Positions 37,860 to 47,202 of a stretch of DNA of 47,561 bases are shown here, piece by piece. The stretch is from NCBI GenBank assembly GCA_028532855.1, contig JAQQAL010000041.1, positions 1 to 47,561 of the forward strand. The letters run 5' to 3'. The notes under the pieces were generated by a model, which was not told the DNA's origin, did not search any database, and saw only the letters and a list, made by a program, of their open reading frames with translations. The stretch comes from Candidatus Thalassospirochaeta sargassi. Its GTDB lineage: Bacteria > Spirochaetota > Spirochaetia > UBA9216. Position 1 is the first letter of the stretch. Each line of letters opens with the position of its first letter. The position numbers and the translations under genes are program-made.

Positions 37860-39118
37860 GAATCTATTCCTCCACTCAATTCCGATAATTCATACGACAA
37901 ACGGCCAAGCTCTTTCTCCATAGATTCGCGATTCTTATCTTTCCATGGAATACAGGCACCTATGAGAGTTCCGATAGAACCGCTCACAAGTCCCGCAGTT
38001 TCTAAATTCGCATAGACTGCAAGCATATCTCTGCTTTCTGCGGCGGCCTCTGAAGTTTCTGCATTGTTATATATTTCAAATTCAGATTCGCCAATAATAT
38101 ATATAATTCCAGATGATAAAAACCCAATACCCCCGGCCCCGAATGCAGCACATCTTAATAAGTTCAAGGTTTTCATCCGTCTGTCGGAATCTGAAATAAG
38201 CATATCAAGTTCATCAATCCTGTTTCTAATGGCAGTTTTAAGGAGCTGTTCCCCTTTAAAAATCAAATCTTCAGAACTATCGATTTGTTGATCAATATCC
38301 TCTATATGCGACCTGACTTTTTCAAGCTCAGATCCGGGGTCCCGGCTTTGGCATATGGTATCAGCAAGCAAGTTATTTTCAATCTCAAGATATTCGACCT
38401 TGTAAATGAGTTTGGGCATAAGCATACATGGCTCAAGTCTATGCACTGTGATACTATCTACATACGGCTCGAAATTCTCGCCTGTGATCTCAACTGAATA
38501 AATTCCGACCGGTAAATCAACTAAACCTCTACCAGAGATTCTTTCATCAACCATGATACCTATAATCCTACATTCCGCTCCGGGAGATATATCATACTGG
38601 ATCTCGCCCAATGCAACTGCAGTATGTTCTACACCTCCGGTGTTCCCGGTAAAACCAGCGATCTTGTAAGCTAATAATGGAATTGCTGATTCAGTCAGTT
38701 CGACAATATCATCAGCCGCTACAAAATCCGCATCTACATTACGCCCAAGTTCAACATCAATTATCTTTACATTGGCATAATAGCGTTCACCAGCTTTTGA
38801 CAATTCGCCGAGAATTATAAATTCTGCGGATAACAACTTTCCAACTTCAACAGCGCAGCTATCATCAGTACAACCGGAGAGTGAGACAGCCTGAGCATCA
38901 AGAATCTCTCCCATCTGATTCTGTTCTATGATTCTGAAAACTTCAGTCTTTACAAGTGCCGTTTCAAAAAGACCTGAAACTATACGCCCTTCCGATGCAG
39001 GCGCATCAATCACAGAGAATGGAATAATAGCCAGCCGCGGTTTATCTTGAGAATATAGCTGAAATATACACACCGAAAACAGAAATAGAAGAACAGCAGA
39101 AATTTTTTTTCTTTTCAT
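37856..39118 (-). CDS. Secreted CsgG-like/PEGA-domain protein
   Basis: A 420-residue protein with a signal peptide (residues 1-23, ending LYS before QDKP). Residues about 25-165 resemble the CsgG/LpoB-type envelope domain: RLAIIPFSVIDAP, SGLFETALVKTEVFRIIE, SAEFIILGELSKAGERYYAN. It includes a Cys pair (SGCTDDSC) that could form a disulfide. Residues about 170-240 look like a PEGA domain (LVDLPVGIYSVEITGENFEP). A coiled coil and two glycine-rich hydrophobic helices follow. Start ATG at 39118 has GGGGGG seven bases upstream. It forms a two-gene operon with the FGE-fold lipoprotein; the joint function is unknown but must be in the cell envelope. Confidence 0.82.
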   Translation of the reverse strand: MKRKKISAVLLFLFSVCIFQLYSQDKPRLAIIPFSVIDAPASEGRIVSGLFETALVKTEVFRIIEQNQMGEILDAQAVSLSGCTDDSCAVEVGKLLSAEFIILGELSKAGERYYANVKIIDVELGRNVDADFVAADDIVELTESAIPLLAYKIAGFTGNTGGVEHTAVALGEIQYDISPGAECRIIGIMVDERISGRGLVDLPVGIYSVEITGENFEPYVDSITVHRLEPCMLMPKLIYKVEYLEIENNLLADTICQSRDPGSELEKVRSHIEDIDQQIDSSEDLIFKGEQLLKTAIRNRIDELDMLISDSDRRMKTLNLLRCAAFGAGGIGFLSSGIIYIIGESEFEIYNNAETSEAAAESRDMLAVYANLETAGLVSGSIGTLIGACIPWKDKNRESMEKELGRLSYELSELSGGIDS

Positions 39119-39143
39119 CCGACATCCCCCCAAATTTATCTTA

Positions 39144-39149
39144 ATTATA
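39144..39149 (-). promoter_or_regulatory. Possible promoter of the CsgG-like/FGE-like operon
   Basis: A perfect minus-strand TATAAT (39149-39144), 25 bases before the ATG of the CsgG-like gene. No good -35 is visible at the proper distance, so an activator or another sigma factor may be needed. Readthrough from prs, which ends 80 bases upstream, is possible. Confidence 0.45.
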
Positions 39150-39198
39150 GAACGGGATCCGAATGAAATTATGGGAGTAATTACCTATAAAATAGATT

Positions 39199-40434
39199 TT
39201 ACGACGGGCCCAAGTGCCTGTTGATTATCTTTGTATTATCAAGAAGTGAGCTTAATGAGTTACCGTGGTGTACGCGAGAGATTGTTCTTGCGAAGAGTTC
39301 GCTGATACAGGCTGAAACGTACCATTCCCGTCCCAGACCAACGGCGGTATGATATACTGCGTTTGTTCCGATAATTCTGTCAAACAGCCCCTTCTGATAT
39401 GCTTCTTCAAAATTTTCTACTGCGTCTCCGGTAAACAGGGGAAGACTGACTGCACAGATTATCTTTTCAGCGCCTTCCTTCTTCAGCATTTCCATTGCCT
39501 TGATGAGGGTTCCGCCGGTGCCGAGCATATCATCAGCCATAAAGACAGTCTTACCTTTAACGTCACCGAGCATCTTCATATTCGTGATATTGTTGGCTTT
39601 TGCGTTGGAGCTGACTTTGGAATAGTCGCGTTCTTTGTAAATCATCGCCAGCGGTTTATTAAGAGTTCCGGCAAAAAATTTATTCCTGTCGACGGCTCCG
39701 GTATCGGGCGATACAACTACAAGATCATCGCTTTCAAGATCAGCAAGCTCTGAGAGTTCCCGTATAATCTGGTATGAAGCATGCAGGTTTTCAAGGTGAA
39801 GAGACTGAAAAGTCATTTCAATTGCCTTGGAGTGAATATCGAGGGTAATAATTCTTGAGACTCCCATCTGTTCACAGGTGCGGCCGAACCAGGAGGCGGT
39901 TAATGCCTCACGGCCTTTCTTCTTATGCTGTCTGCTGTACGGAAAAAGAGGAGCAACAACAGTTACGCTCCTGGCTCCTGCACCGATAACGGCATCAATG
40001 GTAGTAAACATAACCATCAGGTGATCATTTACCGACATGGAAACCTCATTGCCGTCCTGGTTAATATCCATTGGATAATGGTTGCCCGGATCCTGTACAA
40101 TATAAATATCCATATCCCTGATGGACATCTGAATTTCCGATTTCACTTCCCCATTTGCAAAGCGTGTAAATTTCATCGGGATCTTGTAATTAGGAGCCCT
40201 GTATTTAGCCACATCCTTAGGGCGCTGCCCCTTTCGGGAGGTGAGCTCATTTACAAAATTGATATTCCTGATCACTTCTTCCCTGCTGTAACCATAACGG
40301 GAAACAAGAGAATCAGCAGTTTTCTTATAATATTTCAAATAGATTGATTTTAAATCGGAAATAATTTCTTCGGTTATCTTTTCAGCACCGGGACAGGCGA
40401 TCACACCCAACAGAGACGACCTCGTAAAAACCAT
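39199..40434 (-). CDS. prs: Ribose-phosphate pyrophosphokinase, N-terminally extended form
   Basis: A protein of about 411 residues that makes PRPP from ribose 5-phosphate and ATP for nucleotide, His and Trp synthesis. Core motifs are RFANGEVKSEIQMSIRDMDI, LFPYSRQHKKKGREALTA (ATP site), TLDIHSKAIEMTF with the catalytic histidine, VVSPDTGAVDRNKFF, flexible loop YKERDYSK and the PRPP-binding MADDMLGTGGTLIKA. Normal enzymes have about 315 residues with about 38 before the FxxGE motif; here there are about 90-110, so the N-terminus carries an extra helical region. The start is uncertain: ATG at 40434 has GGTGGG upstream, while a TTG at 40488 would add 18 residues but has no ribosome-binding site. 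Confidence 0.92.
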   Translation of the reverse strand: MVFTRSSLLGVIACPGAEKITEEIISDLKSIYLKYYKKTADSLVSRYGYSREEVIRNINFVNELTSRKGQRPKDVAKYRAPNYKIPMKFTRFANGEVKSEIQMSIRDMDIYIVQDPGNHYPMDINQDGNEVSMSVNDHLMVMFTTIDAVIGAGARSVTVVAPLFPYSRQHKKKGREALTASWFGRTCEQMGVSRIITLDIHSKAIEMTFQSLHLENLHASYQIIRELSELADLESDDLVVVSPDTGAVDRNKFFAGTLNKPLAMIYKERDYSKVSSNAKANNITNMKMLGDVKGKTVFMADDMLGTGGTLIKAMEMLKKEGAEKIICAVSLPLFTGDAVENFEEAYQKGLFDRIIGTNAVYHTAVGLGREWYVSACISELFARTISRVHHGNSLSSLLDNTKIINRHLGPS

Positions 40435-40488
40435 ATAACCCACCAGATTTTGATAGCTGACTGTATCATATAGAAGAGTCGTTTTCAA

Positions 40489-40633
40489 TGGCAGGAAAGG
40501 AATAATTTGAGATTCTATATCTCTGATTATCCCGATTTATCGATATTGCCAAAAATAAAAAATGCTTTTTTCTACGACATAGGCCAGTTGATCTGGATTA
40601 ATTGTTAGCTAACTGTTAAAAAAATAACCAATT
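40489..40633. other. Divergent spacer between prs and the Na/Pi transporter
   Basis: A 145-base AT-rich spacer. It contains the perfect 10-bp palindrome GTTAGCTAAC (40604-40613) 20 bases before the transporter ATG, a candidate operator. Towards prs (minus) there is TTGGCA and GATAAT with a short 15-base gap, a weak promoter. No strong promoter is seen for the transporter. Confidence 0.4.
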
Positions 40634-42304
40634 ATGATTATCTATTCGATTTTAAAGATCGCAGGAAGCCTTGGCCTGTTCCTATACGGCATGAAGGTAA
40701 TGAGTGACGGAATTCAGAAAACTGCCGGAGACAGACTGCAGAAGGTTCTGAATTATATGACAATCAACCGCTTCGCGGCTGCCCTTACAGGTTTTGTGGT
40801 CACGACCCTTGTCCAGTCTTCGTCGGCTACTACAGTTATGGTTGTTTCTTTTGTAAATGCCGGACTATTGTCTCTGACTCAGTCGATTGGCGTAATTATG
40901 GGCGCAAATATAGGTACAACCGTAACCGGATGGATAGTAGCGCTTATAGGTTTCAAGTTCAGCATCGTTACCATAGCCCTGCCGGCTATAGGTATAGGTC
41001 TTCCGCTTGTATTTTCAAAACGCCTTGGCAAACAGGATCTAGGTGAGGTTCTGATTGGATTTGGAATATTATTTCTGGGGCTAGACTTTCTAAAAGGCTC
41101 TGTGCCGGATATTAAACACCATCCGGAATATCTCGAATTTCTTGCACATTTTGCAGACTGGGGCTTTCTGTCGTTTATTCTCTTTGTAGCAGTCGGAGCA
41201 GTTCTCACTATTGTAATACAGTCATCATCAGCCTCAATGGCAATAACACTTACAATGGCATATACCGGCTGGATAGACTACAACACAGCTGCAGCCGTAA
41301 TAATCGGGTCAAATATAGGAACAACGGTTACTGCCTATCTTGCATCCATCGGGGCTAATACAAACGCGAAACGGGCATCCAGGGCTCATATTTTATTCAA
41401 CCTGCTTGGCGGAGTTCTAATTACTATATTTCATAGTCCCTTCCTGCGTCTTGTTGATATTATCATCCCCGGAGATCCCACAACGGGTGCTTCGATTCCG
41501 GAGCATCTTGCAATGTTCCATACCCTTTTCAATATTGCTAATACCGCCGTATTTATCTGGTTTATACCTCAGCTTGCGAAACTAGTTGAATATATGGTTC
41601 CTGAATCAAAGGATGATTTCAACGTAAAATACGAGTTTAAATACATTTCAACAGGAATTCAGGATACAGCGGAACTTAACCTGATGAAGGCTAAATCGGA
41701 AATATCAAAAATGGCCGGCATTACCGGTGAGATGTTTTCAAAGTTCGAGAAGGTTGTTATGCGACCAGAGGATAAGCTTGGAAAGCATGTCCGGAAAGTT
41801 AAGGACATGGAAGACTTCACCGATCAAATGCAGGAACAGATTACTTTCTACCTCATAGAATGTTCAAGTGAGGGCTTAAATGAGAACGGAATGAGAACCT
41901 CAACCGCCATGATTAGAATAGTCAACGAACTTGAGAGCATAGGCGATAGCTGCTACAACCTAATCCTTGCATCTGAACGAAGATACAATAAAGAAATGGT
42001 CTTCCCCTCAGAAGCTCTGGACGCATTGAAGCCGATGATAAAAACGGTAAAAGAGTTTATTGAGTTTATCAAAGCCAACCTTGATCAGCATTTATCCGAG
42101 TCCAAGATGCAGGAAGCTCTCAAACTAGAGGCCAAGGTAGACAAGGAAAGAAAAACTCTAAAAAAAGAGTCAAGAAAGAGAATTCAGAAGGGCTCGGACG
42201 TAAAAACAGAGCTTTTATATCTTGACATAGTGAAGCATATAGAACACATTGGCGATTACGCATTGAATATCGCCGAAGCACTCAAAACAAACTACGAAGT
42301 TTAA
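40634..42304 (+). CDS. Na+/phosphate cotransporter with PhoU-like domain
   Basis: A 556-residue NptA/PitH-type (PNaS, SLC34-like) transporter. The family duplication is visible: QSSSATT at 61-67 with GANIGTT at 90-96, and QSSSASM at 196-202 with GSNIGTT later. There are about eight membrane helices in the first 320 residues. Residues about 345-555 form a helical PhoU-like domain (TSTAMIRIVNELESIGDSCYN; LDIVKHIEHIGDYALNIAEA), which regulates phosphate uptake in related proteins. The ATG at 40634 lacks a ribosome-binding site. Its stop codon overlaps the argH stop codon on the other strand. Confidence 0.93.
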   Translation: MIIYSILKIAGSLGLFLYGMKVMSDGIQKTAGDRLQKVLNYMTINRFAAALTGFVVTTLVQSSSATTVMVVSFVNAGLLSLTQSIGVIMGANIGTTVTGWIVALIGFKFSIVTIALPAIGIGLPLVFSKRLGKQDLGEVLIGFGILFLGLDFLKGSVPDIKHHPEYLEFLAHFADWGFLSFILFVAVGAVLTIVIQSSSASMAITLTMAYTGWIDYNTAAAVIIGSNIGTTVTAYLASIGANTNAKRASRAHILFNLLGGVLITIFHSPFLRLVDIIIPGDPTTGASIPEHLAMFHTLFNIANTAVFIWFIPQLAKLVEYMVPESKDDFNVKYEFKYISTGIQDTAELNLMKAKSEISKMAGITGEMFSKFEKVVMRPEDKLGKHVRKVKDMEDFTDQMQEQITFYLIECSSEGLNENGMRTSTAMIRIVNELESIGDSCYNLILASERRYNKEMVFPSEALDALKPMIKTVKEFIEFIKANLDQHLSESKMQEALKLEAKVDKERKTLKKESRKRIQKGSDVKTELLYLDIVKHIEHIGDYALNIAEALKTNYEV

Positions 42305-43665
42305 ATAAGCTCAACATCATCGCCGGCGAGGGCGGTTACTGCATCAAGCAGGACTGCTTTCGCATCGGCAGTCTTACTTCTTAAATCAGCAATATCCTTA
42401 TTTACTTTATCCAACCCGAGTTTTCCAGTTGTACCGGTTGAACTGCGGCTTTCATTAATCTCAGCCGGGTTACGGGTGCCAAGTGCTTCCAGATTCAAAC
42501 CGACTTCCTTATACGCGTCCCTGAAGCTGGCTCCGCCTGCAACCATTTCTATTGCAACATCAGTTGCATATATTTCTGGAGTAAATGCTGCCTCGAGCCT
42601 GTCTCGATTGACCTGCAGGCGGGAGAATGTCAGGTCCATTATTTCTATACACTGTGCCGCAAGTTCAAGACCGTTCATGTAGGGTTCCTTGGTTTCCTGA
42701 AAATCCCGGTTATATCCGGACGGAAGAGAGCGGACAACCTGCTTGACCTGCATGGCGCAGCTTGAGATTGTAGCCGACTTGGCGCGCATAAGCTCGAGTC
42801 CGTCGGGGTTTTTCTTCTGCGGCATGATGCTTGATCCTGTACACAGTTCCGCGGGCAGGCTGAAATATCCGAATTCAGGCAGTGAGAACAGGATTAAATC
42901 CTGGGCTGCTGAACTCAGTATGAGCCCGATATGTTCTACAGCGTTCAGAACAAGCGAATCAAGCCTTCCGCGCGAGTTATTCACATAGAGCACATTATTC
43001 TGAACCTTTGCGAAGCCGAGAAGTTCTGCCGTCATTTCCCGGTTGAGCGGAAGCGGGGTTCCATAGCTTGCCGCGGCGCCAAGGGGGCAATGATCAACGA
43101 GGGCATAGACCGAAATAAGATTTTTAAGGCTGTCTACAACTTCTTCCGCCCAGGCACCTGCCCAGAGCCCGATAGAAGACGGCATTGCAATCTGCATATG
43201 TGTTCGCCCCGGCATGGGGATATTTTTATTTGTTTCAGCAAAATTAACCATACATTCCGCAAGACTCAGCCCTTTCTCAAGCAGGCTCAGTATTGATGCC
43301 CGGCTGTACATTCGAAGTGCCGTCTGAACCTGGTCATTACGTGAACGCCCGGTATGGATTTTTTTACCGGCGGCGCCGGCATTTACTGTAAGATAATTCT
43401 CGATAGCCGTGTGACAGTCTTCATCCGACTGCTTAATGGTAAAATTGCCATCCTTGAAGTCGCTTATGATTGTCTTCAGAGCATTCTCAAGCTTATCAAG
43501 TTCAGCATCGGTCAGGAGACCTATCGAATTGAGCATTCTGGCATGGGCAATTGATGCTGTACAGTCGGGGATAATTAATGCATTATCAAGTATATAATCA
43601 CGGCCGACAGTAAATCGTTCAACAAGTTCATTCAGTTCATAATCTTTTTGCCATAGCTTTGCCAT
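42301..43665 (-). CDS. argH: Argininosuccinate lyase
   Basis: A 454-residue fumarase/aspartase-superfamily enzyme that splits argininosuccinate into arginine and fumarate, the last step of arginine synthesis. Key motifs are KIHTGRSRNDQVQTALRMY, the substrate loop PGRTHMQIAMP, and the signature GSSIMPQKKNPDGLELMRAK with the catalytic serine. The start has GGGAGG five bases upstream, but this site can pair with an upstream complementary segment. No other arg genes are in the window. Base composition looks more GC-rich than in the ribosomal block. Confidence 0.97.
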   Translation of the reverse strand: MAKLWQKDYELNELVERFTVGRDYILDNALIIPDCTASIAHARMLNSIGLLTDAELDKLENALKTIISDFKDGNFTIKQSDEDCHTAIENYLTVNAGAAGKKIHTGRSRNDQVQTALRMYSRASILSLLEKGLSLAECMVNFAETNKNIPMPGRTHMQIAMPSSIGLWAGAWAEEVVDSLKNLISVYALVDHCPLGAAASYGTPLPLNREMTAELLGFAKVQNNVLYVNNSRGRLDSLVLNAVEHIGLILSSAAQDLILFSLPEFGYFSLPAELCTGSSIMPQKKNPDGLELMRAKSATISSCAMQVKQVVRSLPSGYNRDFQETKEPYMNGLELAAQCIEIMDLTFSRLQVNRDRLEAAFTPEIYATDVAIEMVAGGASFRDAYKEVGLNLEALGTRNPAEINESRSSTGTTGKLGLDKVNKDIADLRSKTADAKAVLLDAVTALAGDDVELI

Positions 43666-43666
43666 A

Positions 43667-43716
43667 AAAGCCTCCCGGTGTTCATTATCCAGGCATCATA
43701 CTAAAAAGGAGGCTTT
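43667..43716 (-). promoter_or_regulatory. Possible ribosome-binding-site sequestering stem of argH
   Basis: On the minus strand AAAGCCTCC (43716-43708) is perfectly complementary over nine bases to GGAGGCTTT (43675-43667), which contains the argH ribosome-binding site. The loop is 32 bases. Pairing would hide the site. The TTTT before the ATG could alternatively make this a terminator for clpB transcripts. Confidence 0.5.
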
Positions 43717-43762
43717 ATTTCAACGATGCAAAGCTTTCAGTTCCACATCTCATTTCCACTTA

Positions 43763-46336
43763 TCAGGTATGAAACTCGAGCCCCTCTGAGCCTTTTATAA
43801 CCCGAACAGTATCGCCTTCCTTAATCTTGCCGGCAAGCATCAGTTTGGCCATGGGATTCTGAATCAGGTTTTGAACTGTTCGCTTAAGCGGCCTTGCCCC
43901 GAAAACAGGATCATAGCCCATTTCGGCAACCCAGCTTTCGGCTTCGGGCTCAAATTCCAGGGTAATCTTCTTTGATTCAAGCCGCTTTTTTAGAATCTGA
44001 AGCTGGATATCGGCAATCTTTACTATCTGTTCGCGCCCTAAACGCTTGAAAGATATGATCTCGTCGATTCTGTTCAGGAACTCAGGTTTAAAAGTAGACT
44101 TCATTAATGCTGAAATCTGCTCATCCGCATCCGCCGGGTCATCTGCCTGAAGTAGAAACTCCGAACCGAGGTTGCTTGTCATTATTATAATTGCATTACG
44201 GAAGTCAACGACCCTTCCCTGGCTGTCAGTAAGTCTGCCGTCATCGAGCATCTGAAGCAGGATGTTGAAAACATCCGGATGAGCCTTCTCTATCTCGTCG
44301 AAAAGCACAACTGAGTAGGGCCTACGCCTCACAGCCTCGGTAAGCTGGCCGCCTTCATCATATCCGACATAACCAGGGGGCGCTCCAACCAGTCTTGAAA
44401 CAGAGAATTTCTCCATGTATTCGCTCATATCTATACGTGTAAGAGCTTTCTCGTCACTGAACAGAAAATCAGCCAGGGTCTTTGCAAGCTCGGTTTTTCC
44501 TACTCCGGTGGGGCCGAGGAATATGAATGAACCGAGGGGCCTGTCGTCATCGGCCAGGCCGGTTTTGTTTCGCCTGATTGCATCGGACACAGCTGTTATT
44601 GCACCTTCCTGCCCGACAACCCGCTTGGATAGAATTTCTTCAAGTTTCAGATATTTTTCCATTTCAGACGCAAGCATCTTAGATACAGGGATCCCTGTCC
44701 AGGTTGAAACAACCCGTGCAATATCCTCCTCTTCGACCTCTTCACGCAGAAGGCTTGTGCCGTCCTGCAGTTCATCCAGCCTGAGGCTTTTTGCTGCAAT
44801 TTCAGCCTGCTTACGGGGCACTAGACCGTGTTTGATTTCAGCTGCCTTCTGAAGGTTACCCTCACGCTCATATCTCGCTTCTTCCGACTTCAGCTCCTCA
44901 AGCTCCGCCTTGAGTCCGCGAATCTCCTCAATTACCGACTTTTCATTCTTCCACTGCAGATGCATGGCATCCCGCTCTCCCTGCAGCCCTGAGAGCTCAG
45001 CATTTATACTGTTCAGTCTTTCAGCCGATGCCTCATCATCTTCCCTTGAAAGCGCCTGTTTCTCAATATTAAGCTGCAGGATCTTACGTTCTATTTTATC
45101 GAGTTCAGTAGGCTGGCTTTCAATTTCCATTTTCAGCCGGCTCGCTGCTTCATCAACCAGGTCAATAGCCTTGTCAGGCAGAAACCGCGATGTCACATAG
45201 CGATCGGAAAGCACGGCTGCCGCTATCAATGCTTCATCCTTGATCCTCACGCCGTGGTGCACCTCGTAGCGCTCCTGAAGCCCCCTGAGAATGGATATAG
45301 AGTCTTCAACCGACGGCTCCTTTGTATATACGGGTTGAAAACGTCGTTCAAGCGCGGGATCCTTCTCTATATGCTTACGGTATTCATCAAGTGTTGTTGC
45401 ACCGACAGCATGGAGCTCTCCACGGGCAAGAGCCGGTTTCAGCAGATTTGACGCGTCAGTTGATCCCTCTGCCGCTCCAGCGCCGACGAGGGTATGCAGC
45501 TCATCGATGAAAAGTATTATCTGTCCGTCCGCTGCGGCAATTTCAGATATAACGGCCTTCAGTCTTTCCTCAAACTCACCCCTGAATTTTGCTCCGGCTA
45601 TCATTGCGCCGAGATCAAGAGCAAGCAATTTCTTGTTTTTGAGGGAATCCGGAACGTCGCCGGTTACAATCCGCCCGGCAAGGCCTTCTGCAATTGCTGT
45701 TTTACCGACGCCGGGCTCACCGATTAAAACGGGATTGTTCTTTGTCCGTCTGGAAAGCACCTGCATCACCCTGCGGATTTCTTCATCCCGTCCTATGACC
45801 GGATCGAGCTTGTCACGCGCGGCAAGCTGTGTGAGGTCTTTACAGAACTTATCAAGTACCTGATATTTTCCCTCAGGGTTCTGATCTGTAACCCGCTGAT
45901 TTCCCCGCAGTCCCTGTAGAGCACTGAGAACAGCGTCCCGGCTGATACCGTTCTGCCTCAGGATGTCGGCTGTTGCCGAATTGGTCTTCAGGATACTGAG
46001 GAATATATGTTCGGTGCTGACGTAGTCATCCTTCAGCTTTTCAGCCTCTTTTGTTGCCGCATTGAGGGCGCTCGAAAGGGCCGGAACAAGATGAACCTGA
46101 GTATTGCTACCGTAGACCTTAGGAAGACTCTGCAGTATCGATTCAATCTCCTGTGAAAGCCGGTATTTATCAGCACCCAGCTTATCAAGCAGCGGCGGAA
46201 TGACTCCGTCTTCCTGCTCAAGCAGCGCCTTGATGAAATGAGGGATATCAATTCCCTGATGATTATATTCGTGCGCTACACCATCTGCGTCCTGCAGGGC
46301 CTCCTGCGCTTTAAGTGTAAATTTATCGTATCTCAT
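43763..46336 (-). CDS. clpB: ATP-dependent disaggregase ClpB
   Basis: An 857-residue AAA+ chaperone that, with DnaK, extracts proteins from aggregates. N-terminal Clp repeat domain (about 1-150, [17 protein letters not shown]), NBD1 with Walker [14 protein letters not shown] and Walker [11 protein letters not shown], the middle coiled-coil domain (about 395-520), which separates ClpB from ClpA/C, and NBD2 with [13 protein letters not shown] and [15 protein letters not shown] chose the ATG at 46336 because the family starts at this residue. There is no ribosome-binding site; a promoter placed six bases upstream suggests a leaderless mRNA. A TTG 13 codons earlier is in frame but less likely. 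Confidence 0.96.
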   Translation of the reverse strand: MRYDKFTLKAQEALQDADGVAHEYNHQGIDIPHFIKALLEQEDGVIPPLLDKLGADKYRLSQEIESILQSLPKVYGSNTQVHLVPALSSALNAATKEAEKLKDDYVSTEHIFLSILKTNSATADILRQNGISRDAVLSALQGLRGNQRVTDQNPEGKYQVLDKFCKDLTQLAARDKLDPVIGRDEEIRRVMQVLSRRTKNNPVLIGEPGVGKTAIAEGLAGRIVTGDVPDSLKNKKLLALDLGAMIAGAKFRGEFEERLKAVISEIAAADGQIILFIDELHTLVGAGAAEGSTDASNLLKPALARGELHAVGATTLDEYRKHIEKDPALERRFQPVYTKEPSVEDSISILRGLQERYEVHHGVRIKDEALIAAAVLSDRYVTSRFLPDKAIDLVDEAASRLKMEIESQPTELDKIERKILQLNIEKQALSREDDEASAERLNSINAELSGLQGERDAMHLQWKNEKSVIEEIRGLKAELEELKSEEARYEREGNLQKAAEIKHGLVPRKQAEIAAKSLRLDELQDGTSLLREEVEEEDIARVVSTWTGIPVSKMLASEMEKYLKLEEILSKRVVGQEGAITAVSDAIRRNKTGLADDDRPLGSFIFLGPTGVGKTELAKTLADFLFSDEKALTRIDMSEYMEKFSVSRLVGAPPGYVGYDEGGQLTEAVRRRPYSVVLFDEIEKAHPDVFNILLQMLDDGRLTDSQGRVVDFRNAIIIMTSNLGSEFLLQADDPADADEQISALMKSTFKPEFLNRIDEIISFKRLGREQIVKIADIQLQILKKRLESKKITLEFEPEAESWVAEMGYDPVFGARPLKRTVQNLIQNPMAKLMLAGKIKEGDTVRVIKGSEGLEFHT

Positions 46337-46342
46337 GTAATA

Positions 46343-46371
46343 AAGGTAATCAGATTGATCCACGGCGTCAA
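46343..46371 (-). promoter_or_regulatory. Candidate clpB promoter placing the start at the ATG
   Basis: Minus-strand TTGACG (46371-46366), 17 bases, TACCTT (46348-46343). The -35 is good (5/6) and the -10 weak (3/6). Six bases separate it from the ATG at 46336, so transcription would begin at or next to the start codon. Confidence 0.5.
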
Positions 46372-46405
46372 ACAATTTTTACAATCTGCTATATTCTAAA
46401 AGTTA

Positions 46406-46434
46406 ATGACAAACCGTCCGGCGTGTAATATTAT
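46406..46434 (+). promoter_or_regulatory. Candidate prsW promoter placing the start at the ATG
   Basis: Plus-strand ATGACA (46406-46411), 17 bases, TATTAT (46429-46434); both hexamers match five of six. Six bases separate it from the ATG at 46441, as at clpB on the other strand. Confidence 0.6.
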
Positions 46435-46440
46435 ACCGTC

Positions 46441-47109
46441 ATGAACTTTCTTCTTCTGAATATTCTACTTGCCATCCTCCCTGCCCTGGCTCTTATATTG
46501 TATTTTTACCGCCGCGACAGCCAGAAAAAAGAGCCGGTAGTATTGATTTGGAAGATCTTCGTCATAGGATTTTTCTCAGTTTTTCCAGCCGTCCTAATAG
46601 AACTTGTCCTAGACGAGTTTGCAGGCTCCAGCAACAGCCTTCAGAATATTTTTGTCAGAGCCTTTGTCGTAGCTGCGCTTGTCGAAGAAGGGATAAAATT
46701 GGCGGTTGTACGTTTTTTCGTATTCAACAGAAACGATTTTGACGAGATTACCGACGGCATCATATATACAATAACTGCAAGCATGGGATTCGCCTGTTTC
46801 GAAAACATACTATACAGCACCGGAGGACTCTCTACTGTACTGCTGCGGGCGTTCACCGCTGTCCCGCTGCATGCAATTGCTTCCGGAATAATGGGTTATT
46901 ATATTGGATATTCAAAGTTCAGTGACACAAATGCGATAGCAAAAGGACTTCTGATTGCAGTGGTAATACACGGCCTGTACGACTTTGTACTCTTCACGGG
47001 AACAGCACTGGGCTTCCTGGTTATCCCGCTGCTGATTATATGCTGGTTTATACTCAGGAAACTGATGAAGAAAGCATTGCTGCTCGACAGGATGACAGGA
47101 AGAAGTTGA
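46441..47109 (+). CDS. PrsW-family intramembrane protease
   Basis: A 222-residue membrane protein with about seven helices. The catalytic pattern of PrsW glutamic-type proteases is complete: EE at 82-83 followed by K (VEEGIKL), F-x3-E in FACFENILY (E121), H144 in VPLHAIASG and H177-x3-D181 (HGLYD). Bacillus PrsW cleaves the anti-sigma factor RsiW. The substrate here is unknown and no sigma or anti-sigma gene lies nearby. It is divergent from clpB with a 104-base spacer and has no ribosome-binding site, so it is probably leaderless. Confidence 0.9.
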   Translation: MNFLLLNILLAILPALALILYFYRRDSQKKEPVVLIWKIFVIGFFSVFPAVLIELVLDEFAGSSNSLQNIFVRAFVVAALVEEGIKLAVVRFFVFNRNDFDEITDGIIYTITASMGFACFENILYSTGGLSTVLLRAFTAVPLHAIASGIMGYYIGYSKFSDTNAIAKGLLIAVVIHGLYDFVLFTGTALGFLVIPLLIICWFILRKLMKKALLLDRMTGRS

Positions 47110-47159
47110 GAGTCCGTAATGACCAACTGAATTATTATTGAAAATCTTCTTAATTATTG

Positions 47160-47188
47160 TTGACACAAACATTAAATATCATTATATT
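47160..47188 (+). promoter_or_regulatory. Sigma70 promoter of the initiator tRNA
   Basis: TTGACA (47160-47165), 17 bases, TATATT (47183-47188), about eight bases upstream of the predicted transcript start, which lies near 47195. The mature tRNA begins at 47203. Confidence 0.9.
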
Positions 47189-47202
47189 TCCTATCACAAC
47201 GA

